From Maricaulis sp036231565 (GTDB lineage: Bacteria > Pseudomonadota > Alphaproteobacteria > Caulobacterales > Maricaulaceae): a stretch of DNA of 64,000 nt. Location of the stretch: positions 14,827 through 78,826 of the forward strand of contig JAZAHA010000013.1 in NCBI GenBank assembly GCA_036231565.1, in the 5' to 3' direction. Position 1 is the stretch's first letter, and every line of letters starts with the position of its first letter. A model generated the notes under the pieces. That model was not told where the DNA came from. It worked only from the letters and a program-made list of their open reading frames with translations, and did no database searches. The position numbers and the translations under genes are program-made. Below are positions 1 to 9,500 of the stretch, piece by piece.

Positions 1-132
1 TTCCCGTGCGGCTTTCGCCGCGCTGTGACCGTCCCGGACGGCCGCCACCACATCGACCCAGGGCCGCCGCGACAGCAGGATTTCCAGCCGGCGCAGGGCC
101 AGCGGCTCGTCATCGACCAGAAGTACACGCAT
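1..132 (-). CDS. LytTR-type response regulator, N-terminal fragment (runs off window)
   Basis: The minus strand reads an ATG at 132 followed by 44 open codons to the window edge. The peptide opens MRVLLVDDEP, the first beta strand and acidic pair of a CheY-like receiver domain. The phosphorylatable Asp (about residue 54) and the output domain lie outside the window. The start overlaps the end of the upstream histidine kinase gene by 23 bp, so the two are translationally linked as a two-component pair. Partners of this kinase class usually carry a LytTR DNA-binding domain; that is known of the family, not seen here. It could control the ABC exporter genes just upstream in the same direction. 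Confidence 0.85.
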   Translation of the reverse strand, partial: MRVLLVDDEPLALRRLEILLSRRPWVDVVAAVRDGHSAAKAARE

Positions 133-1789
133 CGCTGTCCTCTTCTCTTGGCATCGGCGCCGCACCCTCTGACCCCTGCAGCGGCATGGTAATCACAGCC
201 TCGAATCCTCCCTCGGGCCGGGGACCGGCGTCGAGCCGGCCGGCGGCACCGTACAGTACGGCCAGGCGTGCCCGGATATTGGCCAGCCCGACGCCGCCGC
301 CGCTATAGGCTCGGGTCGACACGGCGCCGGCACCGGAATCCGTCACCCGCAACTCCAGCGTCGTCGCAGAGACGGCCTTTGCCGAAACCGTTACCCGCAC
401 CGGACGGGTGGTCTGGGAAACGGCATACTTGACGGCATTTTCGAGCAGGGGCTGCAGGATCATGGTCGGGACCAGTGCCTCTCCGACATCCGGCGCGACA
501 TCGACAGCGACTTCCAGACGGTCTGCAAAGCGCGTCTGCTCGATCTCGAGATAGAGCTGCTGGGCATCGATTTCCCGATGCAGGGGAACGCGGTCGTCCG
601 GCGCGGCGTCGAGAGTGAAACGCAGGAATTTGGACAATTGCGTAAGCATCGTGTCCGCCTCGTTCGCCCGCTCGTCGAGCAGAAGCGAGGAGATCGCGTT
701 GAGCGTATTGAAGAGGAAGTGCGGATTGAGCTGGAAGCGCAGCATTTTCAGCTGCGATTCCTGGGCCAGCATGATCGATTTGTAGAGTTGGCGCTCCTGC
801 GTCCGCAGGCGCTTGGCGGCATCGAGTGCCAGGTAGAAGCCGACCCAGCCGACAAAAACCGGAAAGTTCAGGAACATCCAGCGCGGCGCCAGATAGAGCA
901 GAAACGACAAGCCGGTATCGATCGGTTCGCCGTTCCGGGTCGGCGGCTCCCCCGGCAGAACCTGGAAATAGGCGAACCAGATAGCGCAGATATAGATCAC
1001 CGTCAGGACGATCGCGACCCCCAGCGCCAGGGCAGCGCGCCGGTAAAGCGGCCACAGCCGGGTCGGCTTGAGAACCAGGAAATGCGCCAGAGATGACGCC
1101 GTCATGCCGAGCCCCTCGGCAAGCGCGACCCGCCATACAGTGCTGATACTGTCACCCCCATTGATCAGGTTGGCCGTCGAAAACACGATCATGGCGGTCC
1201 AGAACACGCCCTGGAAAGTCCAGAACCAGCGGGCATTCAGCCCGTCCCAGACCTCGGTCCGGCCAAAAAGCCGCGTACGTATCCACTCCTGTGCATCGTC
1301 GCCCTCCGACCCGCCCCCCGGCGCAGCGCGCCCCTGGTCAAGCAGCAGGTAGAAACCGCCATAGGCCGCAAACACCCAGTAGTGCACCAGCATGATGCGA
1401 AGCATGCGTTCGGTATCGTTGCCGGGCGCGTCCGGCGGCGGCAGAAGCGGTCCGACCAGGACCAGAACCACAGCGGAATAGATTGCCACGCCCACCAGGG
1501 CGAGTGCGGCAGTGAGAGCAAGGCGCGCTGCCGGTCCCCAGCGACGCACCTCGGACAAGGCCAGCGCCATCCCGATCGACAGGCCGGCGCCCACCGCATC
1601 GCTCAGCAGGGGGCGCCACGCTGTCGCGGCCGATCCACCAAAAGCGTCCCAGCCATAAGCCAGCGTTACGAGGCTGAAACACCCCCAGAAGATTGCCGTG
1701 AAGATGAACAACCCGCGCAGTCCCAGCGCCGTACCCGGCGCGTTCCGGTACGCGGCCGGAACAGATGCGGTCTCGATATCCCTCTGCAT
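110..1789 (-). CDS. LytS/AlgZ-type sensor histidine kinase with duplicated 4-TM sensor
   Basis: Membrane histidine kinase of the His_kinase (PF06580)/HATPase_c class. The phospho-acceptor motif is NPHFLFNTLN; the ATP-binding lobe shows LLENAVKYAV (N box) and GGGVGLANIRARL (G box). About eight hydrophobic segments precede the catalytic part and form two similar four-helix units; the second unit repeats the pattern of the first, including a closing VF-GFYL-LD motif. I chose the ATG at 1789 (MQRDIETASV); an in-frame GTG at 1867 would add 26 residues with no hydrophobic or conserved character. Neither start has a clear Shine-Dalgarno sequence. The gene overlaps its response regulator and follows an ABC exporter on the same strand, a layout typical of sensors of envelope stress or of the exporter's substrate. 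The signal is unknown. Confidence 0.88.
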   Translation of the reverse strand: MQRDIETASVPAAYRNAPGTALGLRGLFIFTAIFWGCFSLVTLAYGWDAFGGSAATAWRPLLSDAVGAGLSIGMALALSEVRRWGPAARLALTAALALVGVAIYSAVVLVLVGPLLPPPDAPGNDTERMLRIMLVHYWVFAAYGGFYLLLDQGRAAPGGGSEGDDAQEWIRTRLFGRTEVWDGLNARWFWTFQGVFWTAMIVFSTANLINGGDSISTVWRVALAEGLGMTASSLAHFLVLKPTRLWPLYRRAALALGVAIVLTVIYICAIWFAYFQVLPGEPPTRNGEPIDTGLSFLLYLAPRWMFLNFPVFVGWVGFYLALDAAKRLRTQERQLYKSIMLAQESQLKMLRFQLNPHFLFNTLNAISSLLLDERANEADTMLTQLSKFLRFTLDAAPDDRVPLHREIDAQQLYLEIEQTRFADRLEVAVDVAPDVGEALVPTMILQPLLENAVKYAVSQTTRPVRVTVSAKAVSATTLELRVTDSGAGAVSTRAYSGGGVGLANIRARLAVLYGAAGRLDAGPRPEGGFEAVITMPLQGSEGAAPMPREEDSDACTSGR

Positions 1790-1988
1790 CACGCCAGTAT
1801 ATGCAGGACCCCGGCCGCACTGGAAACGCCCGCCAACGCCGTTGATCGCGATTTTCAGGCCGTTCACCGCAGAATTCCGGACTTTTCGCCGCGACCAAGA
1901 CCGTTAATCGTATTTTCCCCGATGATCGCCGCTTTGCCGGCGTGCGACACGGACGGTCCGGCAGACTGTCTGTCCTGGAGCCAGCCGC

Positions 1989-3194
1989 CTATTCCGGATC
2001 GCGCAGCTCCACGCTGACGCCGTCGGACAGGCCCGCACCGGGATAGAGGATGATGCGGCGGTCCGGTTCGATCCCCGACAGCACCTCTGCGGTCTCGCCA
2101 TTGTCGTGGCCGATCTCGACCGGGGTCAGGCGCGCCCGGCCCGCCTCGACCCGGTATACGGCCCAGCTGCCATCCTCGCGGAACAGCGCCGCGACCGGCA
2201 CCTGAACCGCCTCGCCCGTCTCCCACACGGTGATCGCCGCCTCGACCCGGTAGCCATGACCCAGCCGCCGCCAGCTGTCGGCCGGCGCGTCGAAATCGAG
2301 GATCACATTGACCCGCTGCTCCTCGACCCCCAGTGCCGAGACCTTGAGGAAGCCATAGGGCTCGACCCGGCGCACCCGCGCCGGCAACGGGTCACGTCCC
2401 GCACCCCAGTCGGTGATCCGGGCCGCGGCACCAGCCTCCACCTGCACAGCTTCGGTGGAGAGAAGTTCCGCCACGACCTCCAGATCCGCAGGATCGCCGA
2501 TCTCCATGACGACAGCCCCCGGCGCGAGCGGCGTTTCGCTCTCCTGCAGCACCCGCAGCACGACACCGCCGACGGGAGCGCGGATATCCAGCACACTGCC
2601 ATTCCCGCCCGGCGCATCGTCCGGCGCGAGCAGCCGGACACGCGCGGCCTCCACCTCTGCCTGCCGCATATTGACCGATGCCCGCGCCCGGCTATCCGCC
2701 GCACGGGCCGCGCGCAGCTCGCTGGCCACGCGATCGAGTTGCGCCTGGGACGCGATGCCGCTGTCGAACAGCGCACGGATACGCGCATGTTCCGATCGCG
2801 CGAGCTGCAGCGTGGCGGCGGTACTCTCGGCATCGGCGCGGGACGCGGCGAGGCCGGCCTCGGCGAGATCGACCGCGGCACGCGCCTCGGCTTCGGTACG
2901 GGCATCCAGGAAAGCCGGCTCGCTGGGCAGGAGACGGGCGACCACATCGCCCGCCGCAACGGCATCGCCGGCTTCGGCCGCCACCCGCAGCAGCCGGCCG
3001 CCGACCGGGACAGCGACGGCATAGACATCGCGGATCCGCGTCCGCCCCTCATCGCTCACCGTGACCGACATGGGCCCGCTTACGACCTCGCCCATATCGA
3101 CCGGCACAGGCCGCGGACGGAAGGCCAGAACCATCAGGACGATGACGATCAGGACAGCCAGTCCCCAGAACACGGTTCGGAAGCTGAGTTTCAT
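1989..3194 (-). CDS. HlyD/MacA-type periplasmic adaptor protein
   Basis: A 401-aa membrane-fusion protein with one N-terminal membrane anchor (about residues 8-25), a lipoyl-like half (VGGRLLRVAAEAGDAVAAGDVVARL), an Ala/Arg/Glu-rich coiled-coil hairpin (about 100-185), the second lipoyl half (IRAPVGGVVLRV), and beta-barrel and membrane-proximal domains. It should link an inner-membrane ABC transporter to an outer-membrane channel. The ATG has GGAG nine bases upstream and starts 12 bp after the permease stop, so it belongs to one operon with the permease and ATPase. No TolC homologue is adjacent; a distant one must serve, or the system acts within the envelope. Confidence 0.9.
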   Translation of the reverse strand: MKLSFRTVFWGLAVLIVIVLMVLAFRPRPVPVDMGEVVSGPMSVTVSDEGRTRIRDVYAVAVPVGGRLLRVAAEAGDAVAAGDVVARLLPSEPAFLDARTEAEARAAVDLAEAGLAASRADAESTAATLQLARSEHARIRALFDSGIASQAQLDRVASELRAARAADSRARASVNMRQAEVEAARVRLLAPDDAPGGNGSVLDIRAPVGGVVLRVLQESETPLAPGAVVMEIGDPADLEVVAELLSTEAVQVEAGAAARITDWGAGRDPLPARVRRVEPYGFLKVSALGVEEQRVNVILDFDAPADSWRRLGHGYRVEAAITVWETGEAVQVPVAALFREDGSWAVYRVEAGRARLTPVEIGHDNGETAEVLSGIEPDRRIILYPGAGLSDGVSVELRDPE

Positions 3195-3206
3195 GCGAAC
3201 GATCTC

Positions 3207-5609
3207 CTATTCGCCGGACTTGAGCACGGCGACCATGTCCAGCTTGTCCAGCCGGGAGCGGATCATGAGGGCAGACGATATCGCGATCACCAGCACCACA
3301 CCGGCCGCATAGCCATAGGTGCGCGGGCTGATCACGAAGGGCAGGCGGAACAGGTCCGAACTCATCGCCTGGGAGAAGCCCCAGGCCAGCCCGGTTCCCG
3401 TGAGTGCGCCGACCGGCAGGGCCAGCAGCGTCAGGATGGCGATCTCGCCGAGCAGCACATAGGCGACCTCGCCACGCGTGAAACCGAGAACGCGCAGGAC
3501 GGCGAGTTCATGCTCGCGTTCGGAAAACGAGATCCGCACACTGTTGTAGACCACACCGATCGCGATCAGGGCCGCGAACCCGGTATAAATGACGATCGAG
3601 GTGCCCAGGCTCTGGTCCAGCAGCGCGACGAACCGGTCCTCGGCCTCGCTCTGCAGCGAGACGCCGGCTATGCCCGGCGTGTCCTTGAGCCGGGCATAGA
3701 GCGCGCGGGTTTCATGGGCGTCGACCCGCAGGGATGCCCCCGACAGCACCCGCCCCTCGCCCAGCAGGCGGTTCAGGTCGCCGATCTCCATCTGCAGTCC
3801 GGAACCGACCAGCGTCGTGGTGACGGCCGAGACCGGCAGCTCGAATACCGGGCGACGCCCCTCGGTGACCTCGATCTCGATACGGTCACCGGCGGCAACG
3901 GACAGCTTGTCGGCCAGGTCCTGCGACATGACGAGCGCGCCCGGCGGCGCCTCGACGCGGCGATTGTCCAGATCGACCATGCGCGACAGGCGCGCCCCGC
4001 GCGGCACGCCGGACAGCGCCGTGCGTTCCTCGGCGGCGCCATGCCGCAGCCGCACCGCCACCTGGCGCACTGGCTCGGCCTCGATCACGCCCGGCATGCG
4101 GCGCAGCGAATGAAAGGCCTCCCAGGAGCGCGGCTCGACAAAGGAGACGGAGACGTCCTGCCGGTTGGCGCTGTTGAAATAGACGTCGATCATCACGTCG
4201 ACACTGTCGAGGAAGAAGAGCGTTCCGATCAGCAGACCGCCGGACACGGACACGCCGGCCAGGGTGAAGGCGGAGCGGCCCGGCCAGCGCAGGATCTGCC
4301 GGAACACCATCCGGGTCTGGCGGTCGAGCATCCGCCAGCGCGTCAGGCCGGCGCCGATGGACTTGGAATAGTCCGGTGGCGGCGGAGCCCGCATCGCCAC
4401 GGCCGGATCGAGCCGGGCCGCCCGCCAGGCGGCCAGGGCCCCACCGCCGCCCACGGCGAGGGCCGTCACGAGGCAGGCCGAAAGATAGACCCCCGCATCG
4501 AGACGGAAGATCAGGAAGGGGAAGTGGTAGTATTCGGTATACAGCACCGCCATCTGCCGGCCGAGCCAGGTGCCCAGGCCGAGCCCGATCGCCAGCCCCA
4601 GCGCCCCGATCGCACCGGCGAACTTCACATAGTGCCGGACCACGTCACCGTCGTGATAGCCGAAGGCCTTGAGCAAGCCGATCTCGGTCCGTTCCATCGC
4701 AACGAACCGGGTGAGGACAACATTTACCAGAAAGGCGGCCACGGCGAGAAAGATCGGCGGCAGCACCCGCGCCATGGTCGACAATTGGGTGATCTCGCTG
4801 GAGATGAAGGCGTCCGAGATCTGCTGCTCCCGGCCATAGGCACCCGGCGCACCATAGGGCGCCAGCAGCCGGTCGAGGGCGCCGGTCACTGCGGCCTCGG
4901 GATAGCCCGGCTCGAGCGTCACGACGGTCTCGGTAAACGCGCCGTCGCGACCGACCGCCTGGGCAAGGGCCTCACGCCCCATCCAGACAACACCGAACAG
5001 CCGTGCATCCGGTACGATCTGTCCCGGCGCAACAGCATAGACATGCTCCGGCGACAGGGCGATCCCGACGATCCGCAGCTCCTGCCGTCCGCCATGCAAT
5101 GTCAAGGAGACGTTGTCCCCGACGGCAATGCCGTGCGCGCGGGCGAAGGCGTCGAGCAGAACGGCCTCGTCCCGCTGGCCGCGGCGCGGCAGACGGCCTT
5201 CTGACAGATGGATATTATTGACCGCGGGGCGGCCGTTATCCGGCAGGGAAATCGCCTGGCCGCTGGCCGGAGCGTCCATGCCGGGGATGTCGAACAGGAC
5301 GGGTGACGTCACCCGCGTCTCGGCCGCGGCCACGCCGGGGATGGCGCGAATATCGGCGAGAAGCCGGTCGGGCGCCCTTACCACCGGCGCCCAGACATCG
5401 GCAAACCGGTAGCGATCGTAATAAGCGCGCCGGGTTTCCTGCAGCGAATCGAGCATGCCCGCCGCCACGACATGGACGGCGATACCGGCGGCCACGACGA
5501 AAGCGATCGCAATCGCCTGCATCTTGGTTGCCCAGAGATCGCGCAGGAGTTTGCGGTCGAGCTTGCGCGGCAGCAGACGCGCCATGTCGAACCGCCCGCC
5601 GCCTACCAT
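3207..5609 (-). CDS. FtsX-like ABC transporter permease, two-domain
   Basis: An 800-aa permease with two FtsX modules and about eight membrane helices. The first helix (about 31-54) leads into a large periplasmic MacB-PCD-like domain. A helix trio around 290-400 ends in the motif AAWRAARLDPAVAMR, and the second half repeats the plan (helices near 445-465, 660-690, 710-735 and 770-790, ending LDKLDMVAVLKSGE). Such doubled FtsX permeases belong to the MacB/LolCE superfamily of mechanotransmission or lipid-handling ABC systems. The ATG at 5609 has a good GGAGG seven bases upstream and overlaps the ATPase stop, supporting coupled translation. The substrate cannot be read from the sequence. Confidence 0.9.
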   Translation of the reverse strand: MVGGGRFDMARLLPRKLDRKLLRDLWATKMQAIAIAFVVAAGIAVHVVAAGMLDSLQETRRAYYDRYRFADVWAPVVRAPDRLLADIRAIPGVAAAETRVTSPVLFDIPGMDAPASGQAISLPDNGRPAVNNIHLSEGRLPRRGQRDEAVLLDAFARAHGIAVGDNVSLTLHGGRQELRIVGIALSPEHVYAVAPGQIVPDARLFGVVWMGREALAQAVGRDGAFTETVVTLEPGYPEAAVTGALDRLLAPYGAPGAYGREQQISDAFISSEITQLSTMARVLPPIFLAVAAFLVNVVLTRFVAMERTEIGLLKAFGYHDGDVVRHYVKFAGAIGALGLAIGLGLGTWLGRQMAVLYTEYYHFPFLIFRLDAGVYLSACLVTALAVGGGGALAAWRAARLDPAVAMRAPPPPDYSKSIGAGLTRWRMLDRQTRMVFRQILRWPGRSAFTLAGVSVSGGLLIGTLFFLDSVDVMIDVYFNSANRQDVSVSFVEPRSWEAFHSLRRMPGVIEAEPVRQVAVRLRHGAAEERTALSGVPRGARLSRMVDLDNRRVEAPPGALVMSQDLADKLSVAAGDRIEIEVTEGRRPVFELPVSAVTTTLVGSGLQMEIGDLNRLLGEGRVLSGASLRVDAHETRALYARLKDTPGIAGVSLQSEAEDRFVALLDQSLGTSIVIYTGFAALIAIGVVYNSVRISFSEREHELAVLRVLGFTRGEVAYVLLGEIAILTLLALPVGALTGTGLAWGFSQAMSSDLFRLPFVISPRTYGYAAGVVLVIAISSALMIRSRLDKLDMVAVLKSGE

Positions 5610-6337
5610 GCCAGATCCTCCGGATTGGCCCGTTCGGCGTTGACGCGGACATTGCCGACCTGGCCGTCGGAAAAGGTGATGACGCGATGTGCCATGTCCG
5701 CGACGCCGGCATTGTGGGTGATGATGATCGTCGTCGCGCCCAGCGTCTCATTGACCGTCTTGAGTGCCTGGAGCACGCGGATGCCGGTCGCACTGTCCAG
5801 CGCGCCGGTCGGCTCGTCGCACAGCATGACTTCGGGCCGCTTGGCGATTGCCCGCGCGATTGCAACGCGCTGCTGCTCACCGCCGGACAGTTCGGCCGGA
5901 AAATGGTCGGCACGCTTTTCCAGGCCCACCAGTTCGAGTGCCTCTTCGGCGGAAAGGCCGTTCTGCGCGATCTCCGTCACCAGCTCGACATTTTCCCGGG
6001 CCGTCAGGGAGGGCATGAGATTGTAGAACTGGAAGACGAAACCGACATGCCGGCGCCGGTAGAGCGTCAGCGTTCGGGTCGAGGCCCGGGTGAGGTCGTC
6101 GCCCCGGAACAGGAACTCGCCGCCGGTTGCCCGGTCCAGACCGCCCAGTATGTTGAGCAGTGTGGACTTTCCCGAGCCGGACGGTCCCAGCAGGACCACC
6201 AGATCACCCTCGGGAATCTCCAGATCGACCCCGCGCAGGGCATGCACGGCAGACGCACCACGGCCATAGACTTTCGTCAGGCCGCGTGTACGAAAGCACG
6301 CTGCGTCTCGATCTGTCCGGCCCTGCCTGTCCTGCAT
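5603..6337 (-). CDS. LolD/MacB-type ABC transporter ATPase
   Basis: An ATP-binding subunit with Walker A (GPSGSGKSTLL), Q-loop region (GFVFQFYNLMP), signature motif (LSGGEQQRV), Walker B (VMLCDEPTGALD) and the switch His (ITHN). Length and motif spacing match the LolD/MacB family. I prefer the ATG at 6337, which has GGTGGAG a few bases upstream; a GTG at 6349 would add four residues. The 3' end overlaps the permease start by 7 bp. First gene of a minus-strand exporter operon that continues into a two-component system. The 200-bp region upstream is shared with the divergent protease gene. Confidence 0.93.
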   Translation of the reverse strand: MQDRQGRTDRDAACFRTRGLTKVYGRGASAVHALRGVDLEIPEGDLVVLLGPSGSGKSTLLNILGGLDRATGGEFLFRGDDLTRASTRTLTLYRRRHVGFVFQFYNLMPSLTARENVELVTEIAQNGLSAEEALELVGLEKRADHFPAELSGGEQQRVAIARAIAKRPEVMLCDEPTGALDSATGIRVLQALKTVNETLGATTIIITHNAGVADMAHRVITFSDGQVGNVRVNAERANPEDLAW

Positions 6338-6541
6338 GGGCTCCACCACCCTTTACGGGCTTCTATACCATGCCGCGGCGGACACGGCGTGCGCTCCGAC
6401 GCCGCAGAGCCCTGCTCTCGCCACAGCTTCCCACACGCTGTCGGCCCCGATGTATAAAATATCGAGCATAAATTGCGCCTTACCCCTAGCCGAGCCCCGC
6501 AAAGCTCTGTTAATACTTCCTTAACGGGCCAAGCGAACGGG

Positions 6542-9500
6542 ATGTCCATGAAACGTCAGTTGTTGAGCAGCGCGGCTGCAACCGTACTCTTCGTGTCTTC
6601 CGCTGTCTTCAGCCAGGGCACTCTCGCGCAGGAACCGGCGGGCCAGGGCCCCGTCCGGGCGATGGGCGGTGACATCAATCCGTTTGGCGGGGACATCAAT
6701 CCGTTCGGTGGCGACATCAATCCGTTTGGCGGTGACATCAATCCGTTCGGTGGCGACATCAATCCGTTTGGCGGCGACATCAATCCGTTTGGCGGTGACA
6801 TCAATCCGTTTGGCGGTGACATCAATCCGTTTGGCGGTGACATCAATCCGTTCGGTGGCGACATCAATCCGTTTGGCGGTGACATCAATCCGTTTGGCGG
6901 CGACATCAATCCGTTTGGCGGCGACATCAATCCGTTTGGCGGCGACATCAATCCGTTCCAGGCATCCCAGAGCCCGTTCTACGGTTTCGTCAGCCCGTTC
7001 TGGGGCAATGTCGAACCTTATTGGGGTGACATCAATCCCTTTGGTGGCGACATCAATCCGTTTGGCGGCGACATCAATCCGTTCGGCGGGGACATCAATC
7101 CATTCTGGGGTGACCTCTCGACCGTCGGCGGCGACATCAATCCCTTTGGTGGCGACATCAATCCGTTCGGCGGCGATATCAATCCGTTCTGGGAAACCGC
7201 CGGCGGCGTCTGGGGTGTGATGAATCTCGGCTGGGATCAGATCGACCCGGAAACCGGCGACTACCAGCCGATCGCCGATGGCCTCAATCTGATTTTCAAT
7301 GAAGCCGAGAACGTCTTCGGCGATGCCATCCAGAGCGCGACCGGAAAGTCGATGAACGACGCTTTCCTCAATGCGCTGCTCGATGATTTCGGCATCGATC
7401 CGGCCGATCCGGCCTCTCTGGCAAGCATGGATGCCGCCGACCGGTCCGAATTCTTCCTGACTTTCTACGACAACCTGATGTCCTATACCGGCATCGACCA
7501 TGTCGATCACTGGATGGCTGCGACAAACTGGTACCCTGCGCTGTCGCAGATGTATGGCGGCGGAAACCGCGTCCGCATCGGGTTGATGGATTTCTCGACA
7601 CGATCGGGTGACGGCTATTTCCAGCTCAGCCAGGGCGATTTCGGCTCGCGTGACTTCCATCACGGCGCCGCGGTCCGCAGCCTGATCAACGCACCACTCG
7701 ACGGCACCGGCGTGATGGGCGTGGCCCAGAATGCCGACCTCATCTCCTTCGACCCGTATGACGACACCCAGACCACCGACTGGGGCACTGTCGAGCTGGG
7801 AATGAATTATCTCGCGCTGCGGCAGACGGATATCGTCAACCTGTCCATGGGCGTGTCCGGCTGGACGCTGGCGCCGGAATGGGAGCGCGTTTTCACCAGC
7901 CCGTTCGTCCGACTGTTCGGCGACGACACACTCTTCGTTCTGGCCGCCGGCAATGACGGTGCCGCCCAGACCGTCGACGTCGACTGGACCGGCGTCGACA
8001 CCGTGGAAAACCTTCTGATTGTCGGCTCTGTCGATCCGGGCGGCCACATCTCCAGTTTCTCAAACCGTCCGGGCGATGCCTGCCTGACGGTGCGCGGCAG
8101 CTGCCAGCCGGGCCATCGCCTGATGGACCGTTTCCTGGTCGCTCCGGGCGAACTGATCCTCGTCGATGACGGCGATGGCGGTGTGGTCCGCGTCTCCGGT
8201 ACATCCTTCGCCGCGCCGCTCGTTTCCGGCGCCGCCGCCCTGGTCAAGGGGCAATGGGGCTGGCTGGAAGGTGCCGATCTTGCCGATGTCCTCCTGCAAT
8301 CCGCCACCGATCTGGGCGATGAGGGTGTCGATGCAGTCTACGGCCACGGCCTGCTGAACGTTGCCGGGGCGATGGCACCCATCGAGTCCGGCGATCTCTA
8401 CGTCATCGACCGCCGCGGCCGCCAGGTTTCCGCCAGCGACGTGATGATCGATGGCGGCCGCCTGCGCTTCCGCCATGGTTCCCGCGATACGGTCGTGCTG
8501 TTCGAAGACGTCAACGATACCTTCCGCGATTTCGAGATTTCGGTGGACGCGCTGACGGCGGGCTCCAGCCTGTCCGACAATGTCTCGAGCATCTACGCGG
8601 AGACCTATATCTACGAGCGCACCACCGGCTCCTCCGGCGCCAGCTTCACCGATGCCGGCCTGATGGACCGCCCGGTCCTGCGCCGCGGCAATCTGGAAGT
8701 CACCGCCTTTGCCGGCGCCGCCGATCTGCAGGGCCGCGGCCTGTCGCGCGAGCTGGGCTTCCAGACCGGGCTGCGCTTTGCCGACCGCAGCACCGGCCGC
8801 GATGTCATGCTGGGCGTGGGTGAAGGGGCGCTCGCCCTGACGGGGAATGACGGGTTCGGCCTGTTCTCCGACCATCGGCCGGAAACCGGCGGTGTGAACC
8901 CCGTCCTCGGCTTCGCATCGGGCGGCATCTTCGCCGCCAGCGGCTTCCAGCTCTCCGAGCGGACGCGGCTGACGGTCGGCTCGACGATGAATCATGAAGA
9001 GCGGACCTATCTCATCCCCGGTACGGGCGAGGAACGGCCGCTTCATGACGGGCTGTCGGCCTATCAGGCGATGGCGCTGAACGTGGCGATCGAGCACCGT
9101 CTGACGGATACGACCACGCTGCACGGCGCGGTGACGCAGCTGCACGAAGCCACCGGCCTTCTGGGTGCCCAGGGCACCGGCCCGCTCGACTTCTCCGGCG
9201 GCGCCGATACCAGCGCCTTCTCCATGGGCGTGGACACCGAACTCACGCCGCGCCTGCGGCTGAGCGCCTCGACCACGGCCGCCGTGACCCGTCAGACCGC
9301 TTTCGACAGCGGCCTGCTGGGCCTCGACGACAACATCGTCTCGACCGCGGCGCAAATGAGCATCCAGTATTCGGGCATCGCCGGTGACGCCGACGCCGTT
9401 CGTGTCAGCCTGATGCAGCCGCTGCATGTAGAGACGGGGTCCCTGCGTTACACGGCAGCCCGAGTCACCGACCGGGAGACCGGGGCGCTGGGCTTTGACA

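Noticed and set aside
2106..5204. 1032-aa plus-strand open frame
   Set aside because: It is antisense to the adaptor and permease genes, is rich in His/Arg/Gln typical of GC-driven shadow frames, and has no domain.
6665..6958. CRISPR-like tandem repeat
   Set aside because: Units are directly adjacent with no spacers, in frame and part of a protein.
6521..8047. Minus-strand frame with its own heptad-like repeats (AKRIDV) over the protease gene
   Set aside because: The periodicity is the mirror of the 21-bp repeat coding for GGDINPF; the plus strand has the signal peptide, protease motifs and barrel.
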